A DNA stretch of 64,000 bases, from positions 62,001 to 126,000 of the forward strand of contig JAKLIY010000001.1 of the NCBI GenBank assembly GCA_022709365.1, read 5' to 3'. How positions within the stretch are numbered: position 1 is the stretch's first letter; every line of letters starts with the position of its first letter. Below are positions 35,187 to 44,094 of this stretch, in pieces. The notes beneath the pieces were generated by a model, which was not told the origin of the DNA, searched no databases, and saw only the letters and a list, made by a program, of their open reading frames with translations. The translations under genes were made by a program, and so were the position numbers. The DNA comes from Pseudomonadota bacterium (GTDB taxonomy: Bacteria > Pseudomonadota > Gammaproteobacteria > Competibacterales > Competibacteraceae).

Positions 35187-37883
35187 ATGGATATCGAAAC
35201 GCGTCTTGAGGAACTTGCGCAGGCTTATGCCGCTGGCCGTCTGAATGAAGCCGAGCTGGCGCGTCTTCAAGAAGAAGCTCTGCGCGTGGTGGCAGGCGAT
35301 GATGACCATGCACGGTTGTCAGAAAGCGACTTATCCAAGGGAGAAGGCGATTCAGGAGGATCGCCAGCGGCTCCGGGAACGTTGACGGCTGGGCGGGTGA
35401 TTGGCCCTCCCGAACGGCAGATGCGATTGGTGCATGATCTCAGTGGTCGAGGACGCATCTGGTTAGCGCACCCCGCTTTGTCTTCGCGGGACGGCGGCGA
35501 AACTGCTGACGAATTCCGGGCCATCAAAATTTTTCTGCCCGCCGGTTACGAATCAGGTTCAGCGGATCCAGCGCGCGACGAACGAACGTCGCGGGCGGAT
35601 TTGATCGGCTTGCGTTCCTATCTGGCCAAGGTCAGGGCGCGGGTCGAGTTGGCTATGAAACTCGATCATCCCGTGATCGCCCGTATCCATGGCTGGCGAC
35701 AAGGTTCTGATGGGTGGCCATTTGCCGAAATGGAATACCTCAACCCTCATCACGGTCGCAGCCTGGCGCAACTGCTTAAAGAGCAGGGAGGGGATGGGCT
35801 ATCCTGGGAGACGGTCGGAAAATGGTTGCGTCCAGTCGCGGCCGCTCTGGATTACGCGCGCCGTGAACATCGACTGGCCCACCAACATCTCGATGTGGAC
35901 ACCATCTTCGTTACTGATCAGGGAACAGTTCGATTATTAGGCTTTGGTTTAGCGGCTGAAATCCGGGAACCACGCAGTGTTCTGTTTAGCACCGGCAGTT
36001 CAGGGCGCGAGGCCGCCGGGGAAGGGGCGATCGAGTCGGTCGCCGCTGAAACGACCTTTCGCCGCGATGTCTTCGCCCTAGCGCTGTTGGCGTATCGGTT
36101 GCTGGCCGGGCGCAGTGCCCAGGAAGCCCAGGGCCAACCGCCAGGGGCGGTGCCGCGTCCTCCGGGGTTGACGGACGACGCCTGGCAGGTTTTGCGGCGC
36201 GGGTTGGCGTACCCGAGTGAACTGTGCCCGACCGATGCCGGCCAGTTCATTCAGGCACTGGACGCCGCGCAACGGCCAGCGATAGCGTCGTCAGGCCGCG
36301 GTTCCCTGCCAAAGTGGACTTGGGGTCCGGCGGTCGGCCTGGCCCTGGCGGTTGGTTTGGGCGTCTATTGGTTCAGCACACCCATCAACCAGGGAACCGA
36401 GCAGATCAACCCCGAGGGCGTTGCTGGACCGCCCTCATCTGGCGAGCCGGAGCGAGGGACGACCACGCCGGCGGATGCACCGATCGACGAAGGCGTTGCG
36501 TTACGGGAAGCCGAACGTGAAAGCGATCAACGGGCTTTCGAGGCTGCCCGCCGGGTCGATACGGCCGCGGCTTACCAGATGTATTTGCAACGCTGCCCGC
36601 AGTGCGGCTATGGCAAGGATGCGCGAGTCGCGATCAAGAGCCTGGAAACCCGAAAAAAAGTTGAAGCACTTAAGGCGGATTTTGCAGCGCTGGCCGCAGC
36701 GCTGGAGGAAGGACGCGAGGAGCGCGGCAACGAGGCGCTGTCTCGTTTGGATGCGCTGGCGGCGCTGACGCCGGATGATCCGTTGATCGCTGCGGGTCGG
36801 CAACAATTAGCGCACAGTTGGGTGAAAATGGCGTTGACCAGCCTGAACAAACCCGACCCGGACGGGGCGCGCAAATGGTTGAAAAAGGCGGAAGCCATCC
36901 AACCGGAATTACCGGAACTGGTCGCACTCAATCAAGCGCTCAAACAGGCCGAAGCGGCTGAACAGGTCAAGCAAACCGATACTGAAGCGTTCGCCGCTGC
37001 CCGGCGCACTGACACTCGCCGGGCCTACTGGGCCTATCTCGACCGCTGTGCGACGGGTTGCCACCATCGCCCCGAGGCCGAAGCGGCCCTCGCCCGAATG
37101 GCGCCCGCCTATCCCGTGTTGCGCGACCGGCTGAACGATGGTTCACAGGGGCCGGAAATGGTGGTGATTCCAGTCGGTGAATTCCAGATGGGATCGCCAC
37201 CCTCCGAAATCGGTCGTTACAGCGATGAACCCACACGAGTGGTGCACATCGCAAAATCATTCGCGATCGGCAAGTATGAAGTGATGTTTCACGAATACGA
37301 CCGGTTTGCGACAGCGACGGGAAAGCCTTTGCCGGCCGATCATGATTGGGGGCGCGGTCGACGGCCAGTGATTAATGTGGACTGGAAAAACGCTGCAGCG
37401 TATGCCGAGTGGCTGTCTCAGCAGACCGGCCAGCGCTATCGTCTGCCGACCGAAGCGGAGTGGGAGTACGCAGCGCGGGCCGGAACGACGACCAGTCGCT
37501 ATTGGGGCGACGATCCGAATGAAGGTTGCGCCTACGCCAACGCTACTGATCTGGACGGCAAAAAAGTGTTTGTGGGCTGGACGGTCATGCAATGCCACGA
37601 TGGCCAGGTCTATACAGCGCCGGTAGGCAACTATCGGAACAATGAGTTCGGTCTGTATGACATGGCAGGCAATGTGCTTGAATGGACTTGCTCCATTTAC
37701 GACAAGGAATCGAAGACGCCGGCGCAGCGTTGCCAGGAGCCAGGTGGCGACCAGGAAATGGTGGTGCGCGGCGGCTCCTGGAGCGACGAGCCACGCAACG
37801 TGCGTTCCGCTGACCGGCATCGCAGCCGTCCAGAATTCCGGGATTACTTTTTGGGATTCCGGCTGGTTCGGGAAGGACCCTGA
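35187..37883 (+). CDS. Transmembrane pseudokinase with FGE-sulfatase-like domain
   Basis: An 898-residue protein. Residues about 65-360 have the order of a Ser/Thr kinase domain, with the ATP-binding Lys in FRAIKIF. The catalytic loop reads HQHLDVDTI where HRDLKPxN is expected, and the metal-binding DFG reads GFG, so the catalytic Asp, the loop Lys and Asn, and the DFG Asp are all missing. One transmembrane helix (about 374-392) follows, then two copies of an ARRxDTxxAYxxYLxRC motif (about 450 and 600) flanking a helical region, then an FGE-like domain (about 650-898) with LPTEAEWEYAARAG and RGGSW but no catalytic Cys pair. It may be a ligand-binding scaffold or regulator for the active kinase downstream. 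Confidence 0.85.
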   Translation: MDIETRLEELAQAYAAGRLNEAELARLQEEALRVVAGDDDHARLSESDLSKGEGDSGGSPAAPGTLTAGRVIGPPERQMRLVHDLSGRGRIWLAHPALSSRDGGETADEFRAIKIFLPAGYESGSADPARDERTSRADLIGLRSYLAKVRARVELAMKLDHPVIARIHGWRQGSDGWPFAEMEYLNPHHGRSLAQLLKEQGGDGLSWETVGKWLRPVAAALDYARREHRLAHQHLDVDTIFVTDQGTVRLLGFGLAAEIREPRSVLFSTGSSGREAAGEGAIESVAAETTFRRDVFALALLAYRLLAGRSAQEAQGQPPGAVPRPPGLTDDAWQVLRRGLAYPSELCPTDAGQFIQALDAAQRPAIASSGRGSLPKWTWGPAVGLALAVGLGVYWFSTPINQGTEQINPEGVAGPPSSGEPERGTTTPADAPIDEGVALREAERESDQRAFEAARRVDTAAAYQMYLQRCPQCGYGKDARVAIKSLETRKKVEALKADFAALAAALEEGREERGNEALSRLDALAALTPDDPLIAAGRQQLAHSWVKMALTSLNKPDPDGARKWLKKAEAIQPELPELVALNQALKQAEAAEQVKQTDTEAFAAARRTDTRRAYWAYLDRCATGCHHRPEAEAALARMAPAYPVLRDRLNDGSQGPEMVVIPVGEFQMGSPPSEIGRYSDEPTRVVHIAKSFAIGKYEVMFHEYDRFATATGKPLPADHDWGRGRRPVINVDWKNAAAYAEWLSQQTGQRYRLPTEAEWEYAARAGTTTSRYWGDDPNEGCAYANATDLDGKKVFVGWTVMQCHDGQVYTAPVGNYRNNEFGLYDMAGNVLEWTCSIYDKESKTPAQRCQEPGGDQEMVVRGGSWSDEPRNVRSADRHRSRPEFRDYFLGFRLVREGP

Positions 37884-37933
37884 GCGTTTCGGGTAAAATA
37901 CCCCGTGATCGGTGTTTTTCCGGGTCGGCATGT

Positions 37934-37954
37934 CAGGTTCAGGAATTGAACCTG
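37934..37954. repeat. Perfect 8-bp inverted repeat CAGGTTCA-GGAAT-TGAACCTG
   Basis: It lies 50 bases after the pseudokinase stop. Read on the minus strand, the inner part resembles a tRNA T-arm, but no cloverleaf surrounds it. There is no U-tract. It may end or protect the upstream transcript, or be an operator for the kinase at 38129. Confidence 0.5.
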
Positions 37955-38013
37955 CGTATAGGCATTATGAGATGTGGCCGCTGGGTCTTTGCAGCAGGGA
38001 CCGCTAAAATCAT

Positions 38014-38127
38014 TTGAAAAAGAGGGGTGATCCGAATGAGGTCGCCCGTTATCTGGGAGTGTCGAAGCGATCGCCAGATCCGGACCGAAAGGCCCGACAG
38101 CGCTCGCCGATGCCACGATTAGGACGC
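38014..38127 (+). pseudogene. Possible remnant of an excisionase/MerR-type HTH gene
   Basis: The frame just upstream of the kinase reads NEVARYLGVSKRS and later PMPRLGRHD. This looks like the start and end of a small helix-turn-helix domain of the DNA-binding excisionase type, with the middle lost. An in-frame TAA lies just upstream (38005-38007) and the frame runs into the kinase gene. It is too short to be functional as seen. The match is by eye and weak. Confidence 0.3.
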
Positions 38128-38128
38128 C

Positions 38129-40111
38129 ATGATCAAAAAATCCAATACGCTGCCGGTTGGTTATCGTCTGCATCAGTACCGTATTGAATCGGTGCTGGGT
38201 GCGGGCGGTTTCGGGATTACTTACATGGCGGTGCATGAAGCGCTGCGGACCCGGGCGGCCATTAAGGAATATTTTCCGGTGGAGTGGTCTTATCGAGACC
38301 GCGATGAGGTCAATGTTCTGGCCAATACCCAGGGCGGCTTGCCGACCTCGGAGGCCGGCGAAGATGCTTGCTATACTTGGGGGCTGGAGCGCTTTCTCAC
38401 GGAAGCCCAGACCCTGGCCCAAGTCAATCACCCCGGTGTGGTACGAGTACGGGACTTCTTTGAGGCTAACGGCACCGCCTATATCGTCATGGACTATGAA
38501 GATGGGGAACCGCTAAGCCAACTCCTGCAACGGGAGAAGACCTTACCGGAGATGCCGGTTCGCCGGTTGATCGAGGATGTGTTGCCCGCTTTGGACGCTG
38601 TACATGCCCTGGGCTATCTGCACCGCGATATTAAACCCGCCAATTTGTACCGCCGCTCGGACGGTCGGACCATTTTGATCGATTTTGGCGCAGCCCGCCA
38701 AGCGCTGGGACGGCGTAGTAAAAGCGTGACCAGTGTGTTTTCACCAGGCTATTCGCCGATTGAGCAGTATCTGGTCGATGGCAAGGGCTATGGTCCTTGG
38801 ACGGATATCTATGCCCTGGGTACGGTGTTGTACCATTGCGTGACCGGGGTGGCGCCGATCGAGGCGCCAGCGCGCGTCCTCGACGACCCTCTGCAACCGA
38901 CCGAAGAACTGGCCGCCGGGCGCTACAGCCCGGTATTGTTGCGGCTGATCGACCGGGCCATGGCGGTTCGTCCCGAAAAGCGGTTTCAGACCATCGCTCA
39001 GATGCGGGCGGCGTTTGAAGAACCTTTGGCGAACGACGATGAGCGTACTGTCAAGCTGGAATTGCCGTTGCGTCCGGATTTGCACCGCAGCGGCGAAAAA
39101 CCGCGACTGGCGGCGGTGGGCGAACTGATTCAGGAGCCACACAAACTACCCCCTCCTTCGCTGTTTCAGCGACTGGGGCAATATTGGCGGATGGTGGGCG
39201 GACTGGCGCTGGCCGTTCTGGTCGCTGGGGGAATAGTAGTCTGGATAATGCAGACACCGGTCGATCAACCGACGGAGACTCCACAAACGACTCCGCCCGT
39301 TCAGCCAACGGTGAGTAGACCACCTGCCAATCCTCAACCAGGGCAGATTTACACCGACCCGACGACAGGAATGGAACTCGTCTGGATTGCGCCGGGTTGC
39401 TTCAACATGGGCAGTCCGGAAACCGAACGGGACCGCAGCGCTAATGAGACACCTCATCAGGTTTGCCTCAAGGGGTTCTGGATGGGCAAGACTGAAGTGA
39501 CTAACGCCCATTACCGGCAATTTGAGGGCGGCCATGATAGTGGCGCCTATGAATCCTACAGTCTGAACGCGCCCAACCAGCCGGTCGTCCGGGTCAGTTG
39601 GCAGGAGGCGGTTGCTTACGCCGAATGGCTGTCGGGCAAGACTGGCCTGCGTTATCGTCTGCCAACCGAAGCAGAATGGGAATACGCCGCGCGCGCCGGT
39701 CAGACCGGTTCCCGGTACTGGGGCGATGATCCGAATCAGGCTTGCCGTTACGCCAACATCTACGACGAAACCGCCCGCCGGGCGAAGCCGCTCAACTGGG
39801 CCAATTATCCCTGTCAAGATGGTCAGGTCGCCGCCGCGCCAGTCGGACAGTACGCGGCCAATGCCTTCGGCTTATATGATCTACTAGGCAATGTTGCGGA
39901 ATGGACCTGTTCCGAATACGACAGCGCTTATGCGGGTGGTGAAACCCGCTGCGCCGACCCGAAGGCGACCGCCAGTGGTCGGCGAGTGCTGCGTGGCGGG
40001 TCCTGGTCCGATTATCCGGGACTGGTGCGATTCGCCTACCGGTTTCCCACCGTGCCGGAGTACGGCAAGTGGCGGTCCGATATCGGATTTCGCCTGGTGC
40101 TGGAACCCTGA
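38129..40111 (+). CDS. Transmembrane Ser/Thr protein kinase with FGE-sulfatase-like sensor
   Basis: A 660-residue protein with a complete Hanks-type kinase at the N-terminus: glycine loop GAGGFGITYMA, AAIKEYFP, catalytic loop LHRDIKPANLY and IDFGAAR, so it should be active. A short linker leads to one transmembrane helix (about residues 355-375, GGLALAVLVAGGIVVWIM) and a periplasmic FGE-like domain (about 415-660) with LPTEAEWEYAARAG, GLYDLLGNVAEWT and RGGSWSDYPG. The Cys pair of real formylglycine enzymes is absent. The pseudokinase lies upstream and a secreted PEGA protein starts 26 bases downstream, so ligand sensing at the cell surface with cytoplasmic phosphorylation is likely. Confidence 0.93.
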   Translation: MIKKSNTLPVGYRLHQYRIESVLGAGGFGITYMAVHEALRTRAAIKEYFPVEWSYRDRDEVNVLANTQGGLPTSEAGEDACYTWGLERFLTEAQTLAQVNHPGVVRVRDFFEANGTAYIVMDYEDGEPLSQLLQREKTLPEMPVRRLIEDVLPALDAVHALGYLHRDIKPANLYRRSDGRTILIDFGAARQALGRRSKSVTSVFSPGYSPIEQYLVDGKGYGPWTDIYALGTVLYHCVTGVAPIEAPARVLDDPLQPTEELAAGRYSPVLLRLIDRAMAVRPEKRFQTIAQMRAAFEEPLANDDERTVKLELPLRPDLHRSGEKPRLAAVGELIQEPHKLPPPSLFQRLGQYWRMVGGLALAVLVAGGIVVWIMQTPVDQPTETPQTTPPVQPTVSRPPANPQPGQIYTDPTTGMELVWIAPGCFNMGSPETERDRSANETPHQVCLKGFWMGKTEVTNAHYRQFEGGHDSGAYESYSLNAPNQPVVRVSWQEAVAYAEWLSGKTGLRYRLPTEAEWEYAARAGQTGSRYWGDDPNQACRYANIYDETARRAKPLNWANYPCQDGQVAAAPVGQYAANAFGLYDLLGNVAEWTCSEYDSAYAGGETRCADPKATASGRRVLRGGSWSDYPGLVRFAYRFPTVPEYGKWRSDIGFRLVLEP

Positions 40112-40137
40112 ATAGGCCGGCTGATGGAGAGAACGCC

Positions 40138-42297
40138 ATGAGCAAGACCGTAGTAAAAGGTTGGGGATTGGCGCTGGCGTGGATGCTGGCGCTGGTGTGG
40201 CCGGCCGCTTTTGCGCACGCTGCTGCGCCCGAAGCGCGGATGAATGTGGCGGTCGTCGAATTCAGCGTCATGGGCGATATGCATGAGCAAGCAGGCGCCA
40301 TTATGGCTGATTTGATGATGTCGGCCATCGCCAATAGCGGGCGCTTTGTCCTCAAGGACCGGTTATCGTTGTCCGCCGTATCCAAGATCGCCAAGGCCCA
40401 GGACCAGGAACTGGGCTATACCGGACTGCTTGACCCCAGGACCGCTGCCGATCTGGGCCAGCGATATGGTTTGGACGCTGTGGTGATCGGGGCGGTCAGT
40501 AAGCCGGGCGACCTGATTACCGTTACGGCGCGATTGATAGATACCAAAACCGCCTCCTTGCTGCGCAGTGGCCAGATTCAGGGCAAGGATATCGATACCA
40601 TCCAAGTGAAGGTCAATGAACTGGCGGCGATGATTACGGCACCGCCCGAACCGCCCCGAGCCCACGGATTGACAGTGCGTACCGAACCGTCGAACGCCAG
40701 TGTCCGGTTGCTGAACAGTCCAATGCCGTACCAGCCGGGCGTCCGCCTGCCTCCTGGCAACTACGAGATTGAAGTCGGTCAATCCGGTTATGCCCCCCGC
40801 CGGGAATCGGTAAAAATCGTCGACCGTGATGTCACTGTCACCGTGACGCTGGACAAAGCTAAATATGGTTTGACGGTGCGCGCTGAACCGGCGGACGCGC
40901 AGATCCGCTTGCTGGACGCTTCGCTCACCTATCGACCCGGCGTGGAACTGACGCCCGGCGATTATCAGATCGAAGTGGTGAAGGAGGGCTATGTCTCCCG
41001 CAAGTTTCCAGTGCGGATTATCGACAGCACATTGACGGTTCCCGTGACACTGGAGAAACAACCGCCGCCGCCGCCCCAGTATCGTTTAACCGTGCAGACC
41101 GATCCTCCCCAAGCGACGGTTCGATTACCGAACGTCAAAACTCCCTATCAACCGGGAGTAGTGCTGGCACCGGGTAACTATACGGTCGAGGTGAGCCAGC
41201 CCGACTATGACACGCAGCGCGTGTCAATCAATATCGTGAATAGTGATGTGACCGTACCCGTGAAACTGGTCAAATCGCCTGAACCGGTCAAGCCGTCCCA
41301 GTATCGATTGACGGTTCGCCCCGATCCGTCGACCGCCAAGATACGACTGCTGGGGGTGAAAACCGCGTACAAACCGGGAGTAACACTGACTCCAGGCAGT
41401 TATACGGTCGAGGTGAGTCAAGCCGGTTATGAATCAAAACGGGTGTCGGTGCGCATTGCGGATAGCGATGTGACCGTGCCGGTGACGCTGGTCAAGGCGC
41501 CTGAACCTCAGCAATACCGGTTGACAGTGCGGGCCGATCCAGCGGATGCCCAAGTGCGTTTATTAGGAACCCGCACAGCGTATCGAGCGGGTGTAGCGCT
41601 GGCACCGGGCAGCTATACAGTGGAAGTTTCCCGGTCGGGTTACGACGCGCAGCGATTGACGGTACGGATCGCAGACAGTGACGTGACCGTGCCGGTGGCG
41701 CTGGCGAAGCAGCCCGAGCCGGTGAAGCCCACTGAGTATCGGTTGACGGTGCGCACCACACCATCGAGCGCCCGGGTGCGGTTGGTCAATTCCCCTTTCA
41801 CCTACCGTCCCGGTGTATCCCTGCCGCCCGGCAACTACACGGTCGAGGTGAGTGGGCGCGGTTATGAGACCCAGCAGAAGTCGGTGCGGATAACTGACGG
41901 TGATGTGACGGAATCCATCGCTTTGGAACGGGAACGGGTTACTACGGTAACCACCCCCACGCCGCCCCCCCAGCCTCCGGCGCGGCCCGGTGCCTGGCGG
42001 ATCGGTTCGGTGCAGGTGGACGGCTCGATCAGTGGCGCGGATCGCTCCGAAGTGCAGCGGGTGCTCAACCGCTATATCGGGCAGACCGCAACCCGCGATA
42101 GCCTGCTGGACAGTGCGATGCAGGTCTATCGATCCACCGGAATCACCCTGAATTTCGCGGTGCGGAATTCAGCGTCAGGATCGGCGGAATTGTCCGCACG
42201 GGTTAGCCAGCGGCAGCGGCGCACATACGAAAGTTCGGTACCGCTGGTAACTCGTGGTCAACTGGAAAGCTCGGGGTTCGGGGTGTCGGTTGACTAA
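40138..42297 (+). CDS. Secreted protein: CsgG/FlgO-like domain, six PEGA repeats, POTRA-like C-terminus
   Basis: A 719-residue protein with a signal peptide (GWGLALAWMLALVWPAAFAHA). Residues about 33-165 resemble the CsgG/FlgO/LpoB-like fold (NVAVVEFSVMGDMHEQAG ... YGLDAVVIGAVSKPGDLI). Six PEGA-like repeats of about 67-74 residues follow; each has LTVRxxP, a YxPGVxLxPGxYxxEV core and a DVTVPVxL end. The last 100 residues (WRIGSVQVDGSISGADRSEV) resemble a POTRA-like domain. The start at 40138 follows GGAGA. It is very likely co-transcribed with the kinase and may interact with its FGE-like domain in the periplasm; that partnership is inferred from adjacency. No lipobox or outer-membrane barrel is present. 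Confidence 0.85.
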   Translation: MSKTVVKGWGLALAWMLALVWPAAFAHAAAPEARMNVAVVEFSVMGDMHEQAGAIMADLMMSAIANSGRFVLKDRLSLSAVSKIAKAQDQELGYTGLLDPRTAADLGQRYGLDAVVIGAVSKPGDLITVTARLIDTKTASLLRSGQIQGKDIDTIQVKVNELAAMITAPPEPPRAHGLTVRTEPSNASVRLLNSPMPYQPGVRLPPGNYEIEVGQSGYAPRRESVKIVDRDVTVTVTLDKAKYGLTVRAEPADAQIRLLDASLTYRPGVELTPGDYQIEVVKEGYVSRKFPVRIIDSTLTVPVTLEKQPPPPPQYRLTVQTDPPQATVRLPNVKTPYQPGVVLAPGNYTVEVSQPDYDTQRVSINIVNSDVTVPVKLVKSPEPVKPSQYRLTVRPDPSTAKIRLLGVKTAYKPGVTLTPGSYTVEVSQAGYESKRVSVRIADSDVTVPVTLVKAPEPQQYRLTVRADPADAQVRLLGTRTAYRAGVALAPGSYTVEVSRSGYDAQRLTVRIADSDVTVPVALAKQPEPVKPTEYRLTVRTTPSSARVRLVNSPFTYRPGVSLPPGNYTVEVSGRGYETQQKSVRITDGDVTESIALERERVTTVTTPTPPPQPPARPGAWRIGSVQVDGSISGADRSEVQRVLNRYIGQTATRDSLLDSAMQVYRSTGITLNFAVRNSASGSAELSARVSQRQRRTYESSVPLVTRGQLESSGFGVSVD
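40669..41935 (+). repeat. Six tandem PEGA-coding repeats
   Basis: Repeat units begin at about 40669, 40870, 41086, 41308, 41521 and 41743, so spacing is 201-222 bases. Units 3-6 are most alike, pointing to stepwise duplication from that end. All units stay in frame. Confidence 0.85.
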
Positions 42298-42306
42298 ATC
42301 TGTTCG

Positions 42307-44094
42307 CTACTGCCGATCGACCCATTCCTGCTTCGGATAGCCCGGATGATCGATCATCGCCGTGTGGTCGCCGCGCACGATGGGTAGATAACGCGGCTTC
42401 CAGAACCGGGTGCGCAGATAGGTATCGAGATCGCGCCCGGTCAGATCGGTTTTGCTCGCCACCCCTTCCCGCAGCGCTTGTTCAATCACGCGCGCCCCGA
42501 CCCGAACGCTGACCTCGCGCAGTTCGCGCACCGGCGGATAAATGCGTCCGGCTTGCAAATGAGCGACCGTTGTGTATTCGGCCAGTGCATAGGCGGCTTC
42601 CAGCACCATACTATCGGTGATTTCCCGGCATTCGGCCAACACTACGCCGAAGCCCAGACCGGGGAAGATAAAAGCGTTGTTGCCCTGACCAACATGATGC
42701 GTCTGACCCTCACGGACGACGTCGGGGAAAGGGCTGCCGGTCGCGACGATCGCCCGGCCCTCGCTCCAGTCCAGAATATCTTCCGGTAACGCTTCGCAGG
42801 CCGAGGTGGGATTGGACAGCGGGAAGATGATCGGGCGTGTGGCGTTACGCGCCATCGCCTGCATGATGGGATGGTTGAAAGCGCCGGCCTGGCCGCTCAA
42901 CCCCAGCAAGGCCGTCGCCTTGGTGTGTTCAATGGTTTCCAGCAGGGTGGGAATGTCATTGCTGATCTGCCAGCCGGCTGTTTTCTCGCGAGGTTGCACG
43001 TAGTCGCGCTTGTAGGCTTCCACATTGCGCCCTTCCACCAGCAATCCGTGCGAGTCGAGGACACAGACCCGGTCGCGGGCTTCTTCGCGGCTGAGGCCTT
43101 CACGCATTAGTCCTTGTGTGATGGCCCAGGCCACGCCCACGCCGCCCGCGCCCGCACCGTGAATGACGATGCGCTGATCGCGCAGCGATTCGCCCTTCAG
43201 CCGGCTGGCGGAGATCAGGCCCGCCAGCGCTACCGCGCCTGTACCCTGGATGTCGTCGTTGAAGGAGGGAATCTGCTTACGGTAACGCTCCAGAACGGTA
43301 AACGCGACATCCTTGGACAGGTCTTCCCACTGGATCACCGCCCGTGGCCAGCGATCGTGAATGGCCTTGACGAATTTGTCCAGAAAGGCTAAATACCGCT
43401 CCCCACGCAACCGCCGCTGCCGGACGCCCAGATAAAACTCATCATTCAGCAGTTCCAGCCGGTCGGTGCCGACATCCAGCTTGACTGGCATGGCGTGGAA
43501 AGGATTGACGCCACCGCCGATGGTGTAGAGCGCCAGCTTGCCGATGGCGATGGCTAGGCCGCCGTAACCCTGGTCGCCAATGCCGAGAATGGCGGAGGAA
43601 TCGGTAGCAACAATCATCCGCACATCGTTCCACGGGAAGTTGCGCACCACTCCAGCGGCGCGATCAATGTTCAGCGGCGAAAAAGACAATCCACGCGGAT
43701 TCTGGTAAAGGTGGCTGAATTGTTGCACCGCCTGTCCCACGGTCGGCGTGTAGATGATCGGCATCATTTCTTCGAGGTGCTGCTCCAGCAGCGCGTAGAA
43801 CAGTGTTTCGGCGCGCTCCTGCAAGGCCCGCAGATACTGATACTTGGCGATGGGATCGGGTTCGCGCAGGAAGCCGCGATAGACCCGTTCAACCTGTTGT
43901 TCCAGCGTATTGACCTGTGGCGGCAGCAGGCCGTCCAGCCCCAGGGCGACTCGCTCGTCTTCGGTGAAGGCCGTGCCCTTATTGCTGAGCACCAACCGCA
44001 ACAGGGCGATGCCTTCCAGGTAAACCTCCATGTACTCGCGGCCTTCGGCGTCCTTTTTGATATCGAAATAAGGGCTGATTGGTTCTCGTTTCAT
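42307..44094 (-). CDS. NAD-type malic enzyme
   Basis: A protein of about 595 residues of the large malic enzyme class (MaeA/SfcA-like, not the MaeB fusion). Key segments are MPIIYTPTVGQA, FNDDIQGTGAVALAGL for metal and substrate, the dinucleotide fold VIHGAGAGGVGVAWAI and PLSNPTSACEALPEDIL. It oxidatively decarboxylates malate to pyruvate. I chose ATG 44094 because the 35 upstream in-frame residues are hydrophobic and unrelated; the ribosome site is weak either way. Cofactor choice between NAD and NADP is not certain from sequence. Confidence 0.92.
   Translation of the reverse strand: MKREPISPYFDIKKDAEGREYMEVYLEGIALLRLVLSNKGTAFTEDERVALGLDGLLPPQVNTLEQQVERVYRGFLREPDPIAKYQYLRALQERAETLFYALLEQHLEEMMPIIYTPTVGQAVQQFSHLYQNPRGLSFSPLNIDRAAGVVRNFPWNDVRMIVATDSSAILGIGDQGYGGLAIAIGKLALYTIGGGVNPFHAMPVKLDVGTDRLELLNDEFYLGVRQRRLRGERYLAFLDKFVKAIHDRWPRAVIQWEDLSKDVAFTVLERYRKQIPSFNDDIQGTGAVALAGLISASRLKGESLRDQRIVIHGAGAGGVGVAWAITQGLMREGLSREEARDRVCVLDSHGLLVEGRNVEAYKRDYVQPREKTAGWQISNDIPTLLETIEHTKATALLGLSGQAGAFNHPIMQAMARNATRPIIFPLSNPTSACEALPEDILDWSEGRAIVATGSPFPDVVREGQTHHVGQGNNAFIFPGLGFGVVLAECREITDSMVLEAAYALAEYTTVAHLQAGRIYPPVRELREVSVRVGARVIEQALREGVASKTDLTGRDLDTYLRTRFWKPRYLPIVRGDHTAMIDHPGYPKQEWVDRQ

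Noticed and set aside
37930-38010. tRNA-like sequence on the minus strand (T-arm-like TTCAATT loop and a CAT triplet in a CTCATAA context)
   Set aside because: The anticodon stem and acceptor stem do not pair and no CCA end is present; the signal comes mostly from the palindrome at 37934-37954.
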